A stretch of 64,000 nt of DNA from Uloborus plumipes (taxonomy: Eukaryota > Arthropoda > Arachnida > Araneae > Uloboridae): contig JAXGGA010001667.1 of NCBI GenBank assembly GCA_038373865.1, forward strand, positions 1 to 64,000. Direction: 5' to 3'. Position numbers and translations under genes: made by a program. The notes beneath the pieces are model-generated. The model was not told the DNA's origin, did not search any database, and worked only from the letters and a program-made list of their open reading frames with translations. Below are positions 55,590-64,000 of the stretch, in pieces. The number at the start of each line of letters is the position of its first letter. The first letter of the stretch is position 1.

Positions 55590-57009
55590 TACTAGTGCGA
55601 CATTGATGTCGATGTTTTGGAAACATCGATGCTTTTACCATTAATATTTTACCGTTGATGTTTTAAGTGCGATGTTTTCTTTTTCTTGATATCGATGTTT
55701 TGTATTTCAGCAAGAAATTTTGGTAAAAATATGCGATAATTATTCTTATTAAACCATTTATATCGCTAATCAATGGTTTCATTATCTCATTGGAAAAAGT
55801 TTTCTATAGTTACTATCGATGTTTTCAGGTAGATGTTTTCTAAACTTCATTGTTTTGTGTTCGACGTTTTTTCGATTTCTGTGAAAAATTTCATAAAAAT
55901 ATGCTGTAAAAAGTAACTTTGCTAATCAGTAGTTACAGAAAATATTTCGTTAGGAAAAGTTTTCTTTTGTTGCCATCAATGTTTTACGGCCGTTGTTTTT
56001 TGAACGTCATTGTTTAGCATTCTATTTTATTTAATTTTTCTTTCGACGTCTATGTTTTTAATTTTTGCAAGGGTAAAAAAAAAACCAAGGGTTATAAAAA
56101 TTTGTGGTAAATGAAGTTACATCTTTAACCAATAGTATCAGCATCTACTTCCATGGAGAAAGTTTTCTATAATCAGTAGCGTCGCTACGATTAGGGCGGA
56201 GGGTGGGCGCGGCCGCCCTGGATGTCACCCGTCAAGGGGTGACACTCGGAGCAGACCAAATAAGTGAAGAAAAAAAGCGAGAAGGAAGAAGCAAAAAAAA
56301 AAAAAAAAAAAGGAGGAAGTTAAAAAAAAAAAAAAACATTTTTTTTTTTTTTTGGGGGGGGTATTTTTAGCCGGGTGATACCCCTGTGAAGTGCAACACC
56401 AAAATGATTTTAAGTGTTTATGAAAGATTCTTCAATTCTGAATTTTTAATTCTGAAACTAGTAGCACCAGTACGAGTGCATTTGCGCAGGCAGACACTCT
56501 TCTGGAAAGAAGAAGGTTAAATCCATAACACATTTAAGAAATTCGGAAAATATAGATATTCAAATCCTGATATATTTTAGATTATATTTATGCCGTAGAG
56601 TCGCTACAGAGGGGACGGTCCACCCCTGGTGATACCCTTCTGGGGGGTGAGGGTGGTACCCGAAATGTATTTAAAACGTTTTTGAAAAATATAAATATTA
56701 TTTTTCTGAAATTTCGCGCAATAGTTGTATACAATCATCAAATATTGTAGCGGGGGGGGGGACGTCTGGGAGCGTTTGCGCCGGCTTATACCCTTTCGGG
56801 GGTGACACCCAAAATGTATCATAGAGCTTATGAAAAATACCAATATTTCCTTTCTGAAGTTACCGCCAAAATTTTTAGTTTCGTATGATCTATGTAAACC
56901 AATCTGGGGGGGGGGGGGATTGTACCGCGTGATACCCTTCGGAGGGTATGAATACCATCGATGATTTCAATCCGAACATCTATGTTTTGTCCTCGATGTC
57001 GCAGCTCTA
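55590..57009. mobile_element. hAT-like element with AACATCGATGTTT arrays
   Basis: Ends TACTAGTGCGACAT and the complement of TAGAGCTGCGACAT. Flanks ATTTATAC and ATTTATAT differ by one base. The subterminal tracts hold repeated TCGATGTTTT motifs. The middle has G-rich GGGTGATACCC repeats (56200-56960). Related termini occur at 57071-57150, 60056-60195 and 62670-62790. Confidence 0.6.
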
Positions 57010-57148
57010 ATTTATATCGAGACTAAAGCAAATAACAGCATGTCGTGGAAATAATACTGCAACTGGTAATAGTGGTGCGAAATCGATGTCGATGTTTTCG
57101 AGACATTAACGCTATTTCTGCCATCGATGTTTTGCATTCGATGTTTTT

Positions 57149-57923
57149 ACTTCCTTTTACGTAGTAAAGGAAGTATTGTGATCACGAAAAAAATTTCACT
57201 CAAATTTCGGTCTTTGCTCACCCCTGAATGAATGTCGCGTAGTTTTTTCGACCTGTCAGCACGTGCATATGTACCTACCAACATACAAACAGCCGAAAAA
57301 TCAATTTCGACCACCTCCGAGTAAATTACGGCGAGTTTTCTCGTGACGTCTGTATGTACGTATGTGCGGATGTATGTGCGGGTGTATGTGCGGATGTATG
57401 TGCGTATGTGGCTCGCATAACTCAAAAACTATATGCCGTAGACACTTCTAGCTTGGTATGTAGGCTCTGAGGGGGGTCTAGTTGTGCACCTCCCCTTGTG
57501 ATGGCATTCGAATGTTCCCAAAGGGGTCTTTTACCCCTTTTTTGGGGTAAATCAATGTTAATTTCAATACAGACTCAAGTGATATGAATTGGCGCCACCA
57601 CTTGGCGACATGTCGCCAAGCTTTTGGTCGCCAAGTGTTTGACGCCAACTTGGCGAAATATCGCCAAGTTGGCGACAAATTTGGCGAAAAAATTATTTTT
57701 TGAATTTTGGTTCAATTTGGCGCTATTGGCGATATTTTGCGAAAAATTCACTAAATGATATTAAAATCAGCAATATTTAGAAAAATAACCATTGTAAAAT
57801 ATTTTTTGCATTGTTTCGTGGTAGATTAGGGGAGTAAATATTTGAATTGTTACCTTGCTCACTCCAAGCACTTTTTTTAACACTTAAGGCAACTACTAAG
57901 AAATTTACACGTAAAAGGAAGTA
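57149..57923. mobile_element. TIR element ACTTCCTTTTACG
   Basis: ACTTCCTTTTACGTAGTAAAGGAAGT (itself a hairpin) at the left and CACGTAAAAGGAAGTA at the right. The interior holds a GTATGTGCGGATGTATGTGC microsatellite and a cluster of GGCGAAATATCGCCAAG palindromes (57592-57690). Non-coding. Confidence 0.6.
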
Positions 57924-57989
57924 GTGTGGGGTCCATACCAGATTTTTTTTTTTTTCAGGTTTTCAGTAATTATAAGGTCGCATATCGAA

Positions 57990-59533
57990 TCTTGTATATA
58001 TAAATATGGATGTATGTTTGTATATATTGTTCCTTACACAAATCCAGTTTTCGTCGGATTTTCATCCAACTTGGCACAGAAGTTCCTTGATGCACTAGAA
58101 TTCACATAGGCGGGGTTTTGAAATTTAAAAAAAATCCAAAAAGCTCAAAATTCAAATTTTTTATCTCAAAATGGCCATTTTCTTTCAATTTGAATATACA
58201 GGGTGAGTTTGATCGAATCTGCCATATGAAAAGGGGTGATAGAAGAGCCCAAGTGGAGTATAGAACCACCCATTAGCGGTATCAATTCTTAACCGTAACC
58301 GAGTAATATTATATTTAAGAAAAATTCGCAAAAAACAAAATTTTGAGAAAAAGACCAATTTTTGAACTTCCTGTCAGACCTACATACAAAATAAGTACAT
58401 ATGTGGAAAGAACAGACAAAATTCTTTAAAATGACATTTTTTTCATCAAGATAGTCTCATTTCACAGTGAGTTACAAGCTTTCAAACACTGGAAACACTC
58501 AAAAATGAAATTTAATCAAACTTTTCAGTCAAAAATTTCAGAAACAACCGTATGAGCTACAACCGGTCAAATGCACCAAAAACTTTCCCATTTCCCTAGC
58601 TTTCAGATGATATAACAACAAATCATAGTGAGCTTCAAGTTTAGCAGAAATTCAACATTTAGTTTTAAAGAGTATGAAAATCGCCATTCGTCGGAAACGG
58701 GAAACCAGCGAGGAGTCGGACTTTTATCCCTTAAATTTTCTGTTTAACGTAAGTTTGATGTTTTATTTGTTCAAAAAAAGGAAAGTTTAATATTAAAATA
58801 ATAATTGCAACACTTTTTCATTTTAAAAACATAATGAGAGGTGACTACAAGCAGAAACAAAAGCATTTTACAAAAGCACAAAGGTGAAATCGAAGATTTA
58901 CAATTACACAGATTGCAAAATTTACAACAACTGCTGAAACTGGTCGCCCCCACATCGGATGCACGCCCTTGCCCTTTTGCGAACAGAAACAACAGTCGCT
59001 CTTAGTGAAATGTCATTTCTTAGTTTTGCAATTGCTCCATCAAGTCGATAGCGCAAGTCTTGCAAACTTGTAACTTCTATGCAGTACACTTCTTGTTTTA
59101 GAAATCCCCATACAAAGAAGTCTAGAGGCGTGAGATCTGGCGACCGAGGTGGCCAAGGAATGGGACTCATACGACCAATCCATTGCGGATACTGTTCAGT
59201 TAGAAAGTCCCGAACGGCATTTGAAGAGTGTGCAGGGGCACCATCATGTTGGAAAATGATTTCCGCTGATTTAGTTTAAATGTTTGGCTCGGTGTAATCG
59301 GAGATCAGTTAGTAGGTCCGTATGTGTTTGAGAGTACCCTTACAGGAAGCAGATATTTAAACTTTTTGGAACATGATTTGCCAAACTTACTGGATGTTAT
59401 TCCTGTTACAGAGAGAGCGGAATAGAATAATATACCCAAATAAGAATAGAATTCTTCCAAAGTTTTTTTTTTTTCTTTTCTGAATGCTATGTTGTATTAA
59501 TACGCACCCGGGCAACGCCGGGTATAAAGCTAG
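57990..59533 (+). mobile_element. Helitron carrying a transposase fragment
   Basis: Begins TCTTGTATATATAAATATGG after A and ends with hairpin CCCGGGC/GCCGGGT, then CTAG (59530-59533) before T. 1544 bp, same family as 1-777. A different DNA element starting CAGGGTGAGTTTGATCG (58198) sits inside and brings a mariner-like transposase end. Confidence 0.8.
58922..59277 (-). pseudogene. Mariner-like transposase, C-terminal half
   Basis: The minus strand encodes FQHDGAPAHSSNAVRDFL (second catalytic Asp), then WPPRSPDLTPLDFFVWGFLK (third catalytic Asp, D-type), then a basic C-terminus ending RARACIRCGGDQFQQLL. The DDD-type catalytic half typical of transposases abundant in arthropod genomes. The N-terminal half is absent, as the frame is lost beyond about 59280. 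Intact as far as it goes. Confidence 0.8.
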
Positions 59534-59559
59534 TTTTTGATAAAGATCATAATAAAACG

Positions 59560-60630
59560 GCTACAGAACACACTTTACAACGGTTATTTAATCTGCTAAT
59601 AATGAATTGAAACAATACCAAAGTAATAATTGAACACAATTATTTGGATAAAATGTTCATTTTTGGTAAATTCGGACACACTTTTTAGACCGTCCCTAAA
59701 AAGGGACGCTAAGCATTAATGGATAAAATATCGATGGTAACTATCAAAAACGTATTATTCTAACGAGATTGATAGTGTAACGGCTGATTAACGATATAAC
59801 TTTTGGCCGCACATCTTGAGGATTTTTTTTTTTTCTGAAATATAAAACATTCACATAAAGAATAATAATGAAATAAATAAAATTTAAAAAAAAATGGCGA
59901 AAGAAAGTTAGAAATGCTTTTTAGAAACATCGAGAGCAAAACATCGATAATAATCATAGAAAATATTTTCTAATGAGATTAATACTGCAACTTCTGATTA
60001 AAGATGAAAACTTCTTAATACGTCTGCATGTCGCATGTTTTTATCAAGCTTTTTTTACTGGATTATAAAACATCGACATCGAAAAAAACATCGAACCCAA
60101 AACATCGATGTTGGGAAAACATAGACCCTCAAACATCGATGGTAAAAACATCAATGTTTCCAAAACATCGACATCGGTGTCGCAGCCCTAGTAGTGACCA
60201 TCGATGTTTTACGGTCGATGTCTTTTAATGAATGTTGTTTTTTTTTCTTTTTCTATGTCAGTTTCACATTTCTGCTAAAAGTAGTAAAAATATGCAATAA
60301 AAAAAATTCCTATTTTACAGTTGCAGTATCTATCGTTTTGAAATAAAGTTTTTTTTTTTTTTTTTTATTCCTGACTATGATGTCAATTATTTTTAAACAT
60401 CGTTATTTTGCAGGGGGGGGGGGTTCGATAATGATGTTTTACCTTTCAGAAAATAAGTTTCAAAAAATATGCGATAAATAAAAGTTACCCAGTAAAGCAA
60501 CAGTTGAAGTATCTATCTAACTAAGAAAGTTATCCATAATTGACATCAATATCACACGGTTGATGTTTTTCTGAAAACAAAAGAAAAAAAAAACTAATTG
60601 AGTGACCTAAAGAGGCGCAATATATTGAGG
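59560..60630. other. Repeat-rich spacer with AACATCGATGTTT termini
   Basis: 60056-60195 carries ACATCGATG-type inverted motifs ending TGTCGCAGCCCTA. Poly-T and poly-G tracts follow (60346-60367, 60412-60422). No gene seen. Confidence 0.5.
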
Positions 60631-60637
60631 AGCTACT

Positions 60638-62621
60638 GGGCAATTCCACGGTAACTTACGTTACATTTTGACCAACTCTTATGCAGTTAGCTCCTTAGTA
60701 CAGACAAATATTGTTATAAAAACCTTGTGCAAAAGCATTCAGTGAAAATGCCAGTCAAAAGCAAAATTAAAATGCAAAAATATTCGATGCACTTAAATTT
60801 TACAAAATTTAGCAGTCAAAAATAAGGCAGTAACTTACGTTACACCAAAAGGGAACGGCATAATATGAAAATTGGTTCTAAGGCAAATTTCTGCTCTATT
60901 ACAGCTGTTTTCTTGTTTGAAGTATAATTTATCAGTTTCTTATAATATTTAGGAATTAATTTTCATAAATTTTAAATTTAATTTTAAAAATTGAATTTTA
61001 TGAGAATTTTTAACTGGGTAACTTACGTTACAGTAACTTACGTTACAAAATTCACTTACAAGCATATATTTATTACAAAAACTAATGAATGAAAATTACA
61101 GCTTAGTTTAGATCAAAATACTAAAAATTAACAATAATGAGTTAAATTTACAGAAATTTAATGCCAAACTCAATGATCAATCAAAAATATTACAAAACAT
61201 AAGACTTTTAAATGCATACTGGCCGCTGGTATTAACAAGTTCAGGTAATTCTATTTTCGAATCATGTTTTCTCTTATAATAAATTTCCTGTGTCGTTCCT
61301 GGCCATTTCTGATTGGTTCCAACAGCAGCCATTACTTTTACTTTAAACTCATTTTCTTCAATAATCGTCACAACTCAAGGATACAATGTTTTTTCGTACT
61401 TCACCACACACCAGTCACCAGCTTTTATCTCTGTTTTTTCTTCTTGTTCCTTAAAATACTAGCTAAACGAAACCCTACATTTTGTTCCTTTCTGGTTCTT
61501 AAATGGTCATTGTGAATGTGCGGATCTTCAGAAAATTTTTTGATACATTTTGCTTTTTCTAACATATTTCAATATTATCAAGAGTGACTTTTATTTATGA
61601 ATCTGTAATATCCACATGACTTTTCTCATACCCCTTCTACAGCGCATCTTTTCTGCAGAGTTCAGTGGCATTTTAATGCAAAACAAAATATATTTCAATT
61701 GAAAGAGATAAACTATTTTTATATTTTTTTTCCAAAACATATTTGATAACTTTAAATCATAACAGAAGTCATTTTTGAATAATTCATAGTACATTACCTG
61801 CTAAATATTTTGAATGCAGTGATATTGTTTAAAGAGAATCAATTTCTTAATAGCCAAAAAGAAGCATGTAATTTATAATAAAGGTGTATTGTAATATTAT
61901 GAAAAACAGACATTTTAAGAAATATGAGTAATCTAAATTAAGTAAATACAATAGTACAATTAAAATAATTATTGAATAAATTACTTCTATTAACCACATA
62001 GGTTTTATTTACAATTTACTTTATTTCGAAACACAAGTATTGAAGTTCTACTAAGGTAACTTACGTTATCTGCAAATGTGGGTAACTTACGTTACACGTT
62101 TAGATTGTAGCACAAAAAATTAAATAAACAATATTCAAAAGAAAAGTACTGTTATTTGCTTAGTACACATCTATAAGATATAAAATATAACATAGTTAAC
62201 ATTGTATTTCCCTTTCTTTATTTGCTGTAAAAACTTTAACATGTTTTTGGTAACTTACGTTACATAGAACAGTGCCTTTTTGAAATTGACATAAATCACT
62301 TAATTAAACTGAAAGCACTTGTTTCATCAATTCACAATATTAATTTTAAGTGTAATAAACAACAATCTTCCTTTGTCACATTTATCTAATGGAAAAAATT
62401 GAAACTTATCAATGTTGAAAGTTTGACCATTTGCTTCACTGAAAATAAAATACTCTAATACTAACTTCATAGCATTGCCGAAACTAAAAAACTACATTCC
62501 TAACAAAAAATTGTTATAAATAAGAAACTTCTAACATTTTTAAACCAAAAAATATGCAGAACAGTTACATTACTCGAGTTTAATTTTTTCAACGCTTTTC
62601 CACACTTGCATGGAATTGCCC
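60638..62621. mobile_element. TIR element GGGCAATTCCA with repeated GTAACTTACGTTAC sites
   Basis: Ends GGGCAATTCCACGG and CATGGAATTGCCC, flanked by TACT on both sides (60634-60637, 62622-62625). 1984 bp with no recognised ORF. Contains GTAACTTACGTTAC at 60651, 60830, 61018, 61033, 62082 and 62250, and a one-base variant at 62056. Related by termini to 17384-17994. Confidence 0.75.
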
Positions 62622-62659
62622 TACTGTATTACTGTACATTTAAATGTGCATGCAATTTT

Positions 62660-62795
62660 TTAAAAAAAAGAGATCGATGTTTTGAAACATCGATGTTTTT
62701 TGGTCGATATATCAATACCATCGATATCTTAATCTTAACATCGATGTCCTTAAACATCGATGTTTTGCCTTCGATATCGCACCCCTACCGTGTAT
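62660..62795. repeat. Terminus with AACATCGATGTTT palindromes
   Basis: A dense run of TCGATGTTTTGAAACATCGA-type palindromes ending CGATATCGCACCCCTA, matching the hAT-like termini at 55590 and 57071. Immediately upstream of the gene A 3' region. Confidence 0.6.
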
Positions 62796-62940
62796 AATAA
62801 GCTTGTTTGGAATAAATCTGAGAAGAGGAAGAAAGTAAAAAATATCGATTTCAAGACTTGTAGCAAACTCAAAAAAAAAAAAAAACAGACAAAGAGGTTT
62901 AATGTAAGTTTAGTACAAAAAAAATGATCACAGTTTCGGT

Positions 62941-62946
62941 TTTATT
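62941..62946 (-). promoter_or_regulatory. Candidate poly(A) signal of gene A
   Basis: AATAAA on the minus strand downstream of the gene A stop. The distance is plausible for a short 3' UTR. No transcript evidence is available. Confidence 0.45.
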
Positions 62947-63134
62947 GAGGGTTTTAATGTAACCAGAAGTTTCTAGTAGTTGGTACAAAACAGTTATAAA
63001 GCAGCCATTCAAGAAATGATTTTTGAACCAGTAGTTTAAATAATGTTTGTAACTCCATCAGTTTTGGATGGATCACCTCAAGAAAACATTCACCATTTCT
63101 TATTTTCTCCTTCAGAATCAATCGTAGTTATAAT

Positions 63135-63355
63135 CTAGCACTGGTACAGTTTCCTGATCCTTTCGGCATCGGATTGGGACATGGCTCTCTTGTCGTAAAC
63201 CTCTGTCAAGACCCTCCCGTCTTTGCCCACCATGCTGTACTGGCCCCACTGTTTGGCGAAGGAGTTGCTGCCGTAGAGCATGATGGAACTGAAGTCGAAA
63301 CCGGTGAGAAGTCTGTTTTCATTGGGTGCCAGTTTCTTGAATGCGTAGAACCATT
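63135..63355 (-). CDS. Gene A: astacin-like metalloprotease, terminal exon only
   Basis: A 221-nt terminal coding exon of a third paralogue, beginning after CTTTGCAG in phase 1. It encodes NRLLTGFDFSSIMLYG (Met-turn with Leu in the usual His position, Tyr kept), then FAKQWGQYSMVG and a C-terminus ending RKLYQC before TAG (63135-63137). Same length and phase as gene B exon 6. The upstream exons, including the zinc-binding one, must lie beyond position 64000. A minus-strand AATAAA at 62941-62946, 188 bases past the stop, could be its poly(A) signal. Confidence 0.93.
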
Positions 63356-63606
63356 CTGCAAAGAAAAGTTATTTCCATCACAGAAAGAACGACCTTTTCT
63401 TTTTAAAAAATAAAGAAAATTGTAATTTCTTAAAAATACTATATGAGTAGTATTCAGTAGCGTAACTTGTAAGGGGAATACCCGGGAAGATAATTCGTGC
63501 TGCCGCCCCCTTCCCCCACACTAACCAAAAGAACTTTTTTCCCCAACCGTGAAACACCACTCATTTTAACCAAATTTTATACATGTGCAGGCATGCCTTA
63601 GAAACT

Positions 63607-63981
63607 TTTTTTTTTTCAAATGGGGCTGCGTTTAGCTTCTTGCCATTCAAAGACCTAGTGCATTTCCCCAGACCGGCACCCACTCTTTCATGTGGCACCA
63701 CTATCGCCGAAATGCCAATGCCATGAGAGTTAACACGCCTAGTTTCCCCACTAGATGGAGGCATCTGGGCTCTATTCGATGTGAAATTGCACTAGGAATT
63801 TAGTTTTACCAAGAGATACAAGCCAAACAAGTACTCGAGGGATCTTTTACATGTCACACAATCATATGACGTGGACGCTGTCGATTTTCTGCATCATGAA
63901 AATCCACAAACTGGAATCGGATTTGATCCCGCGCCTTTGGGTGTGAGAGGCCAGCGTCTTAACCACTACACCACTCTGTCG
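63607..63981 (-). mobile_element. tRNA-derived SINE on minus strand
   Basis: The head at the right (minus strand) has an A-box-like GTGGTGTAGTGGTTAAGACG and B-box-like GGATCAAATCC, with a CTC anticodon-like loop that suggests tRNA-Glu ancestry. The poly(A) tail appears as poly-T at 63607-63616. Flanked by near-identical 16-mers (63591-63606 and 63982-63997, GCATGCCTT then GAAACT). Lies in the last intron of gene A. Confidence 0.85.
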
Positions 63982-64000
63982 GCATGCCTTTGAAACTAAC

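Noticed and set aside
63890..63985. Possible tRNA-Glu gene on the minus strand
   Set aside because: Only the promoter boxes and loop resemble tRNA. It continues into a SINE body with poly(A) and flanking duplications.

Overview
This looks like an arthropod nuclear window, most probably from a spider. It is AT-rich, intron-rich and dominated by transposable elements. Its only recognisable host genes are astacin-family zinc metalloproteases (M12A), a family strongly expanded in spider digestive fluid and venom. The spider assignment is an inference from that family plus the repeat load. No sequence search was run.

Host genes. Three astacin genes lie head-to-tail on the minus strand. Reading right to left: gene A shows only its last coding exon (63135-63355), with the rest beyond the right edge. 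Gene B is complete, with six coding exons over 22.6 kb (46955 down to 24354) and 236 codons. Gene C shows exons 1-3 (15444 down to 8627), with its catalytic exons beyond the left edge. Exon lengths match exactly between paralogues (52, 68 and 76 nt for exons 1-3 of B and C; 221 nt for the last exon of A and B), and so do the splice phases. This indicates tandem duplication. Each complete product would be a secreted, Asp-switch-regulated zymogen: signal peptide, short propeptide with FEGD, then a catalytic domain with HExxHxxGFxHEH, a Met-turn and four cysteines.

Region by region. 1-8.6 kb (intron 3 of gene C): Helitron end, fold-back element, twin Harbinger-like MITEs, and a Jockey-like LINE whose ORF2 is intact and whose ORF1 is split by two copies of one 8-bp-TSD MITE. 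8.6-15.4 kb: gene C exons with MITEs, a Helitron and a hAT MITE. 15.4-24.3 kb (between C and B): two copies of a long internally repeated element and a dead Tc1 element. 24.3-47 kb: gene B. Its introns hold a 1-kb TIR element, SINE and fold-back, a 5.3-kb hAT element with nested elements and a THAP-domain ORF (intron 4), and a head-to-tail array of three Helitrons carrying an expanding 72-bp minisatellite (intron 3). 47-62.9 kb (between B and A): Tc1 element, perfect 67-bp hairpin, a three-level nested hAT/fold-back/SINE, Helitrons, and an element carrying seven GTAACTTACGTTAC-type sites. 63.1-64 kb: gene A exon and a tRNA-derived SINE.

I see no rRNA or functional tRNA gene and no CRISPR or prokaryotic feature. 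The most distinctive material is the paralogous protease array and the unusually legible transposon structures, many with intact target-site duplications.
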